Position numbers and translations under genes: made by a program
The notes under the pieces: generated by a model
What the model was told of the DNA's origin: nothing
The model's input: only the letters and a program-made list of their open reading frames with translations
Database searches by the model: none
Source of the DNA: an uncultured Flavobacteriaceae bacterium
GTDB lineage: Bacteria > Bacteroidota > Bacteroidia > Flavobacteriales > Flavobacteriaceae
Direction of reading: 5' to 3'
Assembly (NCBI GenBank): GCA_937901915.1
Contig: CALGUD010000019.1
Location: forward strand, 1 to 8,936
Length of the DNA stretch: 8,936 nucleotides
In this document: positions 1 to 5,815 of the stretch, in pieces
Layout: every line of letters starts with the position of its first letter
How positions within the stretch are numbered: the first letter of the stretch is position 1

Positions 1-62
1 CGAGGTAGAATGTTCAATTAACCACGTCACCCGCCATTGAGCCAAACGCCTGTTACCCACAG
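1..62. repeat. GC-rich possible cassette boundary (attC-like remnant)
   Basis: This short non-coding stretch follows the stop codon of the propeller gene and runs off the window edge. About half of its bases are G or C (31 of the first 60), clearly more than the surrounding DNA. On the minus strand it begins with GTGGGTAAC, which is complementary to the GTTACCCAC just upstream of the propeller start, and continues into GGCGTTTGGC and GGCGGGT. That is the layout expected for the first part of a recombination site at the end of a gene cassette. Integron consensus cores (RYYYAAC, GTTRRRY) are matched only partly, and the second half of any such site would lie outside the window. Confidence 0.35.
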
Positions 63-66
63 TTAT
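52..66 (+). repeat. Left arm of inverted repeat framing the propeller gene
   Basis: GTTACCCACAGTTAT pairs with the reverse complement of 2050-2064 at 14 of 15 positions. The arm contains the TAA stop codon of the propeller gene (63-65 on this strand reads tta). The two arms are about 2 kb apart and enclose exactly one gene. Confidence 0.7.
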
Positions 67-2051
67 TTTTCATTTAGTTTCTTTCTGTACATATAGTCAG
101 CAATTTTGAAGATTGCATAATTTTTATCTCGTGCAATTTCATTAAAAAACTGTCCATTTGTTATTTTATCTATTTGTTGTCCAAAGAGAATAGAGTTTGT
201 TCTGAATTTCAAACCTTCAAAGTCAACTACCCAAGGCGCATATAGATAATTTGGCTTGTCGTCTGAGTTTTCAATTATTAATTTGTTACCATTTTGAAAT
301 ACAATAATGACTCTTCTCCAATCGGTTGTAGTGCTCCAATTCCCATAAGCTTGCCAAAAGGCATTATTGATTTCTTCTTCACTAAGAGTAAAAAGTGAAT
401 CTGCAAATGACCTGTAAAAATTGAAATCGGTGTTTTCTCCTGGGAATAAATACAAATTTTCAAAGTCGAACCGGTCTATGCCTGACTTCTTTATCCGTTG
501 TTCTTCTTTGTCAATGAATTTTTTAAATTCATTGATGTCATTTTCTGTGATGTTTAAATCATTCAATGAGACTTTTACAAACCTTGAATTGTCAATTATT
601 TCAACAGTCTGCTCTATGTTGTCAGCGTTTATTTCGGAAGTAGCACGGGATAGATATTTTGAAGAACTTGATTTTCTATCAACAACAAATTTGTCGCCTT
701 TTCTGATGTACGACCTTAATAAATTATTTGAATGGAAACAACCTTGACTTCCATTTTCAAAATGTAATTCCTTAACTACGAGATTAGAAAAAAGACTTTT
801 AGGCAAATTAAATTCATTAACTGACTTTTCTTTTGGGTCTAAGGTGTATTGTTTGTTTAAACTTCGGTCTGCCAATACAATATTGCTACCAAACAAGGAA
901 GCATTTGCGATTGAGAAGTTCACCGTCATAAACCGATACCACGTTTTTTTCTTCTTATCAAAGTGTAATATATCCTTGTTTTCAAATCCATATTCTTCAC
1001 CTTCAAATTGAAGCTTCAAATAGGGTTCTTGAATGGGAATTTCATCTGTAAATAACTGAGAAACTATAAAGTCATCACGATTTATCTTATAAACACTTTC
1101 AAAAGTCAAAACGAAAAGACTGTTGTTTCTTATACCGATTGCTCTTGGATTATTCTCAAGTGATTTATCTGATTGCCAAGTTTTAGTAAAACTAGAGTCA
1201 TAAAGGCTTATGCTCAAATCCTCATTAATAGTAAAAAGATTTTCATTTTCAGAAACCTCAAAATCAATTATTTCAGGCAAGTAAGTCCAATCAATGGAAT
1301 TGGATTTAGTAATAAACACTCTACCTTGTTGATTGATGATATAGTGATTCCCAAAAATCCTAACTTTCCCTATCTCGGGTCGTTCTTCTTTCGAAAGCCT
1401 TTCATATTTTTCCTGATTTAAAGGGGTAGGCAGTTTTTCCCAATTTTGGCAATTATCAGTTGTTTTGTAGAGTACGTTCCAAAACGAACCAAATAATCCT
1501 GTTTGTTCATCTTTAGCAAAATGAATTGTTGAAAATCGTAAATTTCCTGTTGGTTCTACTTTGTCAAACGAAGTCCAAGTTTTCCCTTTATCTTCTGTGT
1601 AATAAATGAGTTGAGAATTACCACTCATCCAAGCTTTTCCGTTGTTGTTTATGTATGCCGCATCAATCCAACTGCTTTTACCGAAGATTACTTTGTCCCA
1701 AGTTTTCCCTTTATTACCTGACCAAAAAACAAAGTCTTGTTTTCCGCCTTCTTGAATAAACCCTGAGATCATCAAGGTATCTTCATCGAAAAAATTTACT
1801 CTCTCAAAAGTCTTTCCCGAGCTAAAATTGTATGGGTCTAATGAACCAAAAGGTCCGATATGCCATAGTTCACCGATTTGTTTGGTGTAGTAAACATTTC
1901 CTGCTTTTGTAGCTACCCAAATTTCTTCGGATGGTGAAATTCCAAGTTCTGAAACTCCACCTGAAATTGACAATCTTGCCCAATAGTCGCTTTGTCCAAA
2001 AACTGTCAATGGAAGCAGAAGGATTGTCAATATGTGTAGTATCTTCTTCAT
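63..2051 (-). CDS. Secreted beta-propeller-like protein with Asp-box (BNR) repeats
   Basis: The 662-residue product starts with a clear signal peptide: Lys-Lys, then a hydrophobic run to about residue 18, with likely cleavage after the FGQ at 18-20. It should therefore be exported. Asp-box-like motifs (S/T-x-D/N-x-G-x-T-W) are visible at about 111-118, 152-159 (TEDKGKTW) and, degenerate, 197-204, with a further weak one near 54-63. They resemble BNR or YCF48-type propeller proteins, which bind ligands or proteins rather than share one reaction. The rest, about 210-662, has scattered aromatic beta-strand-like stretches and a charged helical segment near 490-530, but no family I recognise. I see no type IX secretion C-terminal domain. 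The gene is tightly framed by an inverted repeat and lies just downstream of a recombinase on the same strand, which suggests a mobile cassette. The start is supported by the signal peptide. Molecular function is unknown. Confidence 0.85.
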   Translation of the reverse strand: MKKILHILTILLLPLTVFGQSDYWARLSISGGVSELGISPSEEIWVATKAGNVYYTKQIGELWHIGPFGSLDPYNFSSGKTFERVNFFDEDTLMISGFIQEGGKQDFVFWSGNKGKTWDKVIFGKSSWIDAAYINNNGKAWMSGNSQLIYYTEDKGKTWTSFDKVEPTGNLRFSTIHFAKDEQTGLFGSFWNVLYKTTDNCQNWEKLPTPLNQEKYERLSKEERPEIGKVRIFGNHYIINQQGRVFITKSNSIDWTYLPEIIDFEVSENENLFTINEDLSISLYDSSFTKTWQSDKSLENNPRAIGIRNNSLFVLTFESVYKINRDDFIVSQLFTDEIPIQEPYLKLQFEGEEYGFENKDILHFDKKKKTWYRFMTVNFSIANASLFGSNIVLADRSLNKQYTLDPKEKSVNEFNLPKSLFSNLVVKELHFENGSQGCFHSNNLLRSYIRKGDKFVVDRKSSSSKYLSRATSEINADNIEQTVEIIDNSRFVKVSLNDLNITENDINEFKKFIDKEEQRIKKSGIDRFDFENLYLFPGENTDFNFYRSFADSLFTLSEEEINNAFWQAYGNWSTTTDWRRVIIVFQNGNKLIIENSDDKPNYLYAPWVVDFEGLKFRTNSILFGQQIDKITNGQFFNEIARDKNYAIFKIADYMYRKKLNEK

Positions 2052-2064
2052 AATTGTGGGTAAC
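2050..2064 (-). repeat. Right arm of inverted repeat framing the propeller gene
   Basis: ATAATTGTGGGTAAC is the inverted copy of 52-66 with one mismatch. Read on the coding strand, GTTACCCACAATTAT runs straight into the ATG of the propeller gene and shares its first two bases. In integron terms GTTACCC sits where the cassette's leading R' core would be, and the matching GGGTAAC lies at the far end of the gene. Confidence 0.7.
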
Positions 2065-2102
2065 TTGTTTATAAATGCATTTTATTGCGTTTATTTTACT
2101 TT

Positions 2103-2133
2103 CAAATATAAGCTAATCTTTTAACAAGTCAAA
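2103..2133 (-). promoter_or_regulatory. Bacteroidota-type promoter for the propeller gene
   Basis: On the minus strand TTTG (2130-2133) is followed after 19 bases by TATATTTG (2103-2110), a perfect match to the -7 TAnnTTTG element, with the -33 TTTG at the usual distance. The -33 element lies inside the last codons of the recombinase gene and the -7 element just past its stop. Transcription would start near 2097 and give a leader of roughly 45 bases before the propeller ATG at 2051. The position resembles that of a cassette promoter embedded in an integrase gene. Confidence 0.6.
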
Positions 2134-2994
2134 CGGACTGGTAATGGCGGTTAAATTGCTGTTGCTTACATGGGTATAAATTTCTGTGGTTTTACTGGAA
2201 TTATGTCCTAACAACTTCTGTATGTACCTTAAATTCGTGCCATTCTCTAATAAATGAGTAGCAAATGAATGCCGTAAGGTATGTACAGTTGCCGGTGCTC
2301 CTACCCTGGCCTTCTTTTTGGCCCTGTTAAAAATGCTCCGTATGCTTGAAGCACTATACTGCTTATTTCCCGGGCCTTCAAACAACCATTTTTTTGGCCT
2401 GTATATCAGATAGTAATTTCTTAATAGTTTTAATATTTTGGGTGAAAGCAATGTGATCCTGTCTTTCTTTCCTTTTGCATTCCTAACCCAGATACGCATT
2501 GCAGATGAATCGATATCGGTTAACTGTAAATTGATACATTCTGATATACGTAACCCGCCACTGTAAATAACACTTAAAATAGCACGATGTTTTACATTCC
2601 CGGTTGCCTCCAGAATAGCGTTTACTTCATCCTGCGTTAATACCTTGGGCAAGGTCAATGCTTTTTTTGGCCTGCTCAAATTGTAATGTGCCCTGGGATG
2701 GTTCAATACTTTTTCGGCATAAAATTTTATGGCATTGATACTCTGGTTCTGAAAAGAAATGGATTTTCCCTCTTTAGTAATCAACTCTAAATGATATTTT
2801 TCAATAACCAATATATTTACCTGGTGCAATGGCATCGGGGAAATATATTTTAAAAAACGGGCAAACATGTGCAGGTAGGTGTTTATAGTATTCCTGCTAT
2901 AATTTTTTAGTATAAGTTGTTGCCGCATTACCTTAAGAGCCTGTTGGTAAGAAGGTATACTTACATTGTTCGATGTGACAATGGGTGAATTCAT
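2113..2994 (-). CDS. Tyrosine recombinase/integrase (XerD-like)
   Basis: This 293-residue protein has the full length and two-domain layout of Xer-type recombinases, which cut and rejoin DNA through a 3'-phosphotyrosine. The N-terminal SAM-like core-binding domain spans about 16-98 and the catalytic domain about 114-290. The catalytic set is complete: Arg149 (SGGLRISE), Lys174 (AKGKKDR), His238 and Arg241 (HTLRHSFATHLL), His264 (LLGH) and Tyr273 (EIYTHV). It keeps a C-terminal SPFDLL tail like many Bacteroidota integrases. The extra segment that marks integron IntI enzymes, normally between the Lys and His-x-x-Arg regions, is absent. It lies between a palindromic 28-bp site upstream and an inverted-repeat-framed gene downstream, so it probably acts on one or both. 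An alternative is a remnant integrase of a larger element. Confidence 0.93.
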   Translation of the reverse strand: MNSPIVTSNNVSIPSYQQALKVMRQQLILKNYSRNTINTYLHMFARFLKYISPMPLHQVNILVIEKYHLELITKEGKSISFQNQSINAIKFYAEKVLNHPRAHYNLSRPKKALTLPKVLTQDEVNAILEATGNVKHRAILSVIYSGGLRISECINLQLTDIDSSAMRIWVRNAKGKKDRITLLSPKILKLLRNYYLIYRPKKWLFEGPGNKQYSASSIRSIFNRAKKKARVGAPATVHTLRHSFATHLLENGTNLRYIQKLLGHNSSKTTEIYTHVSNSNLTAITSPFDLLKD

Positions 2995-3030
2995 ACTCCC
3001 AAATATGAATACTAAAAATCCATTTATTAT

Positions 3031-3070
3031 CTTTATAAACGTTTATATGCGTATATAAACATTTAAAAAC
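3031..3070. repeat. Palindromic site with 6-bp centre, possible recombinase core site or operator
   Basis: Around the spacer TGCGTA (3048-3053), the left arm AAACGTTTATA (3037-3047) and right arm TATAAACATTT (3054-3064) are inverted copies matching at 10 of 11 positions. The symmetry continues outward to 17-bp arms with 14 matches. An 11-6-11 layout is the size of Xer/dif-type crossover sites. The left arm also forms a perfect 14-bp palindrome on its own (3034-3047). It does not look like a chromosomal dif. The site lies between the divergent recombinase and zinc-ribbon genes, so it could instead be an operator for either promoter. Confidence 0.5.
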
Positions 3071-3076
3071 ACGGAT

Positions 3077-3475
3077 ATGAAAGTTAATTTTTGTCTTAGC
3101 TGTAATAGTAAATTAGTTGGGAGAAGTGATAAAAAATTTTGTGATGCACAATGCCGAAGTAATTATCACAATCAAAATAAACCTGCTCATGAAATGTTTA
3201 TTCAGCAAACCAACAGTATTTTAAGAAAAAACAGGGGGATTCTGGCCCATTATTGCCCTCAAGGTAAAGCAACTGTCCGAAAAGAAGTTCTTGAAAAGTC
3301 GGGCTATCAATTTGAGTACTTTACAAATATTTTTCATATAAGCAATGGTATCTATTACTTTTGTTATGAATATGGGTTTCGTCCTGTTTTTGAAAGAAAT
3401 ATTCCTAAATTACTTATTGTACAGAGACAGGAATACATGGACCATATAGATACAGACCCCTGGAAAAAAATCTAA
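3077..3475 (+). CDS. Small zinc-ribbon protein of a type common in Bacteroidota
   Basis: This 132-residue protein is the only convincing plus-strand gene. It begins with a compact zinc ribbon, Cys6-x2-Cys9 and Cys22-x3-Cys26, with the typical GRSDKKFC segment (15-22). A helical stretch containing ILRKNRGIL (48-56) follows, then a KATVRKEVLEKSGYQFEYFT segment (64-83) and a YYFCYEYGF strand (93-101). From memory, this layout recurs in short conserved hypothetical proteins of Flavobacteriia, some annotated as DUF2116-like zinc ribbons. No function is established that I know of; a nucleic-acid-binding role is inferred from the ribbon and the basic helix. It is transcribed divergently from the recombinase, and its end converges on the toxin remnant. 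The start is the first ATG after the palindromic intergenic site. Confidence 0.85.
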   Translation: MKVNFCLSCNSKLVGRSDKKFCDAQCRSNYHNQNKPAHEMFIQQTNSILRKNRGILAHYCPQGKATVRKEVLEKSGYQFEYFTNIFHISNGIYYFCYEYGFRPVFERNIPKLLIVQRQEYMDHIDTDPWKKI

Positions 3476-3518
3476 TCAATGCTATAGCGCTTCTTTTTAG
3501 CTTTCCTTCTTTTCTCAT

Positions 3519-3648
3519 TTTCAAAAAATTCAAAGGCGTCATAACCGCAATTTTTGAATTTCTGTAATCTTTTATATTTCGTGCGATAATAGCATCCAAG
3601 CCTTTAACTGTCAACTACATCTAAATCTACAAGCAGTTTAAACGCCAT
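3519..3648 (-). pseudogene. PIN-domain toxin remnant (internal deletion)
   Basis: An ATG at 3646-3648 overlaps the antitoxin stop by 11 bases, as expected for a coupled toxin, and reads MAFKLLVDLDVVDS before a stop at 3604-3606. This is the beta-1 start of a PIN nuclease with its first acidic residue. Immediately downstream, in another frame (3614 to about 3519), comes GLDAIIARNIKDYRNSKIAV then MTPLNFLK, the characteristic C-terminal end of PIN toxins. About 90 central residues with the other metal-binding acids are missing compared with the usual 130-140. The frame of the C-terminal piece stays open to 3414, antisense to the zinc-ribbon gene, and has no good start of its own. The toxin is therefore very probably dead. 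Confidence 0.75.
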
Positions 3649-3889
3649 ATTTTTTAGATAGTTCTTCAGTTAAAATTTGCTTATAGTCAAAATCTTCCTC
3701 AGTTTTTATTATTCCCCTAAGTTTTCTGATTTTGGGAGAAAGTTGATTTTCTTTAATTTTTCTTCTATTTACAGTCACTAATTTGAAGTAGTTTTCCATT
3801 TCAGAAAGACTTTGACCCTTTTCTTTGGCATACTCTTTTGCGGTTTCAATAACCTCTTTTTGTATGATCAATGTCAATTTAGTGTTCAT
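3638..3889 (-). CDS. DUF6364-like ribbon-helix-helix antitoxin
   Basis: This 83-residue protein starts with the beta-strand and helix pattern of RHH antitoxins: NTKLTLIIQKEVIETAKEYA (2-21), then KEKGQSLSEMENYFKLV (22-38). The basic-acidic C-terminal part with LRGII and a final LTEELSKKYGV tail should bind the toxin. Such proteins repress their own promoter and neutralise a PIN-domain RNase encoded just downstream; here only fragments of that toxin remain. Between SLSE and ENY, family members as I remember them have two hydrophobic residues and this one has a single Met, so the second helix may be disturbed. It ends 11 bases inside the toxin start, the usual coupling. It may be an orphan antitoxin that protects against related toxins, or simply decaying. 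Confidence 0.8.
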   Translation of the reverse strand: MNTKLTLIIQKEVIETAKEYAKEKGQSLSEMENYFKLVTVNRRKIKENQLSPKIRKLRGIIKTEEDFDYKQILTEELSKKYGV

Positions 3890-3893
3890 AATG

Positions 3894-3912
3894 CGTTTTT
3901 AACAAAAATACG
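3894..3912 (-). promoter_or_regulatory. Possible antitoxin promoter and operator
   Basis: On the minus strand TATTTTTG (3903-3910) matches the TAnnTTTG -7 element exactly, but I see no clear -33 TTTG. The element overlaps an imperfect inverted repeat of CG, T-run, AAC, A-run, ACG with a 1-base bulge. Self-repressing RHH antitoxins usually bind such symmetric sites at their own promoter. The leader would be under 10 bases, so the call is tentative. Confidence 0.3.
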
Positions 3913-3960
3913 TGTCTATGAAAGAATAGAGATTATAGGATAATCAGGTTAAGGTCAAAA

Positions 3961-4383
3961 TCAGCCTTTCTTCTTCTCAAGGATCGCATTTAAAAAAGTA
4001 AATACCCTTCTCTTCTTGTCTTTAAAAGCAACTATGTGCTCCTGTACCCGGGTTTTCACGCTGTTGTGTTGGCCAATATATGTAAGCGCACACTCTTTGT
4101 CGTCACCGCATTCCATCATTCCCCCAAGTTCATTGTCATGAGTATTGACCAACTTTCTCATTTCATCATTCTTCTTCTTTACAGCGTCCAGGTCGTGTAC
4201 CAGGATGCCGGAATCCTCAAACAACTCCTTCGTATGTGGGACAAATTCATAGGATTGAAGTAAACTGTTGAAAAACTTCAACTCGTCAACCATAAAGTTT
4301 AATTCTGAAAGTAGTTCCTTAGACTCATCATGCAGTTCTTCTACTTTTTTCTCGAGTTCCTTTTCAACATGTAAACGTTCCAT
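3961..4383 (-). CDS. Small cytosolic coiled-coil protein of unknown function
   Basis: I do not recognise this 140-residue protein as a named family. It has no signal peptide and no membrane segment. Residues 1-46 and 62-84 are strongly charged with heptad-like hydrophobic spacing and should form helical hairpins or coiled coils. A linker holds two cysteines, Cys92 and Cys98 (ECGDDKEC), followed by a third helix at about 100-136 ending in a basic tail. It follows the beta-CASP RNase gene on the same strand after 58 bases, with no visible terminator between, so it is probably the last gene of the stress cluster. Its coordinates and charge pattern suggest a structural or partner-binding protein. 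The cysteine pair could be redox-sensitive, but that is speculation. Confidence 0.75.
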   Translation of the reverse strand: MERLHVEKELEKKVEELHDESKELLSELNFMVDELKFFNSLLQSYEFVPHTKELFEDSGILVHDLDAVKKKNDEMRKLVNTHDNELGGMMECGDDKECALTYIGQHNSVKTRVQEHIVAFKDKKRRVFTFLNAILEKKKG

Positions 4384-4441
4384 AATTTTCCCTTTTTAAT
4401 TAATTATCCCTTACTCAACTTATTATCGACGTCTTATAAAT

Positions 4442-5815
4442 TTAAAAAGAAATAGTTTCTGTTTCATACAATTGGGGAATTTTAACATTCCATCCATACA
4501 TATCGTTAATTTTTATACGCAAAGCATCGGTGCTTCCGGCTTCACCATGTATTAAATATACCTTTTCGGGTTTATTTTCTATGTTTTTTAACCAATTCAG
4601 CAACTCACTCTGCCCTGCATGGGCAGATAAAGCTTGTATATGTTTTACTGTGGCCTTTACCTGCCTGTACTTGCCATAGAATTTTATTTCACTTACCCCT
4701 TCCTGTAAATACCGGCCCCTGGTACCTTCGGCCTGGTATCCTACCAGTAGTACGGTTGTTTCATCTTTGTCTATAAAACGGTCTAAATACGTTAATACCC
4801 TACCCCCCGTTACCATACCGCTACCTGCTATTATAATTTTGGGACGTTTATCGTCTATAACTGCCCACGTTTCTTTAAAAGACTGCACGATGTTAACATG
4901 ATTTACCATGGCATTAAATTCCTGCTGAGATAGTTTATGCCAGTCCATAAAACTTCTGAAAACCTGAAGTACATTTGCGCCCATGGGACTATCTACAATA
5001 ATAGGGATATTTGGAATGCTGTTCTTTTTATACATTTGCCATAGGAGGTACATTAATGTTTGTGCACGTTCTACCGCAAAACTGGGTATGATTAAATTTC
5101 CTCTTTTATGAATGGTTTCTAAAATTGCCTCTGCCAGGATATCTTCTACATTCTCAACGGGATGATCCTTGTCGCCATAAGTACTTTCCATGAACAGTAT
5201 ATCTGCTTTTTTGGGTTTTTCGGGAGGGTGTAATAACATATCTTCTTCCCTGCCTATATCGCCCGAAAATAAAAACCGCTTTCCAAACACATCCAATTCT
5301 ATATAACATGCGCCCAATATATGTCCGTTATACTTAAACTGATACATGATATTTTCTGAGAGGGATTTCCATTGATCTTTTTCAACGGCATGAAAATATA
5401 AAATAGTTTCTTCAGCCTCGTCTTTGGTATAAAAAGGTAAGGCAGGGTGGTGTTTTGAATACTTTTCTGCATTTGCCTTTTCTGCTTCTTCTTCATGAAT
5501 TTTAGCACTGTCTTTTAAAATAATTTCAGCTATAGCTAAAGTTGGACTTGTACCAATAATTTTACCTTTAAAACCTTGTTTTATAAGCCTCGGTAGATAA
5601 CCTACATGATCCAGGTGTCCATGGGTTAATAACACTACATCAATTTTTGAAGCATCAAAGGGCAAATTTTCCCAGTTAAGTTCCCTTAACCTTTTAATTC
5701 CCTGAAACATTCCACAATCTATAAGTATGTTCTGTTCTGAAGTTTCCAGTAAAAATTTAGATCCGGTAACTTCACCTGCTCCCCCTAAAAAATGTATATT
5801 AACTTTATGCTTCAT
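4442..5815 (-). CDS. MBL-fold beta-CASP ribonuclease (CPSF73/YsH1-like)
   Basis: This 457-residue protein carries the complete metallo-beta-lactamase and beta-CASP motif set for a zinc-dependent RNA nuclease. These are the THGHLDH motif (His65, His67, Asp69, His70), His165 (GHILGA) and Asp186 (SGDIGRE). The beta-CASP motifs are A Glu210 (MESTYGD), B His399 (SAHAGQ) and C His423 (LIHGE). The beta-CASP insert, about 205-395, includes PSFAVERAQ and AGSGMVTGG. The length fits the bacterial CPSF-like subfamily rather than RNase J, which is longer and has a C-terminal domain. It probably works in the cytosol as an RNA endonuclease or 5' exonuclease. Its ATG overlaps the stop of the upstream ATP-cone gene in an ATGA, so the two are likely translationally coupled and may act together. 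Confidence 0.93.
   Translation of the reverse strand: MKHKVNIHFLGGAGEVTGSKFLLETSEQNILIDCGMFQGIKRLRELNWENLPFDASKIDVVLLTHGHLDHVGYLPRLIKQGFKGKIIGTSPTLAIAEIILKDSAKIHEEEAEKANAEKYSKHHPALPFYTKDEAEETILYFHAVEKDQWKSLSENIMYQFKYNGHILGACYIELDVFGKRFLFSGDIGREEDMLLHPPEKPKKADILFMESTYGDKDHPVENVEDILAEAILETIHKRGNLIIPSFAVERAQTLMYLLWQMYKKNSIPNIPIIVDSPMGANVLQVFRSFMDWHKLSQQEFNAMVNHVNIVQSFKETWAVIDDKRPKIIIAGSGMVTGGRVLTYLDRFIDKDETTVLLVGYQAEGTRGRYLQEGVSEIKFYGKYRQVKATVKHIQALSAHAGQSELLNWLKNIENKPEKVYLIHGEAGSTDALRIKINDMYGWNVKIPQLYETETISF

Noticed and set aside
421..747. Plus-strand open frame of 108 codons inside the propeller gene.
   Set aside because: It is fully antisense to a gene with a signal peptide and Asp-boxes, and its own translation shows no motif. 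The same applies to the plus-strand frames at 1173-1421, 4036-4263 and 8418-8618.
2880..2886. Another GTTTATA inside the recombinase gene as a third copy of the half-site.
   Set aside because: It lies in coding sequence without a symmetric partner, and such a 7-mer is expected by chance in A/T-rich DNA.
2113..2994. Calling the recombinase a true integron integrase (IntI).
   Set aside because: The segment between the catalytic Lys and the HTLRH motif is of normal Xer length and lacks the IntI-specific insertion.
3414..3518. Extension of the PIN remnant frame to a stop at 3414, antisense to the zinc-ribbon gene end.
   Set aside because: PIN similarity ends near FLK at about 3519; the extra residues run into the antisense of a conserved gene and look like read-through after decay.
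3473..3603. A second minus-strand frame reading through GYDAFEFFENEKRRK to a stop after YSID, overlapping the PIN remnant.
   Set aside because: It has no usable start and no family resemblance. The overlapping frame shows the clear PIN C-terminal signature, so the Lys/Glu-rich reading is a product of A-rich DNA.
4384..4441. Terminator between the beta-CASP RNase and the coiled-coil gene.
   Set aside because: No stable G-C hairpin followed by a T-run was found on the minus strand, so the gap was left without a terminator call.
5299..5508. Minus-strand open frame of 69 codons inside the beta-CASP RNase gene.
   Set aside because: It lies in a shifted frame of a gene with complete catalytic motifs and has a low-complexity Lys-rich translation. 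The similar 278-463 frame inside the propeller gene is rejected for the same reason.
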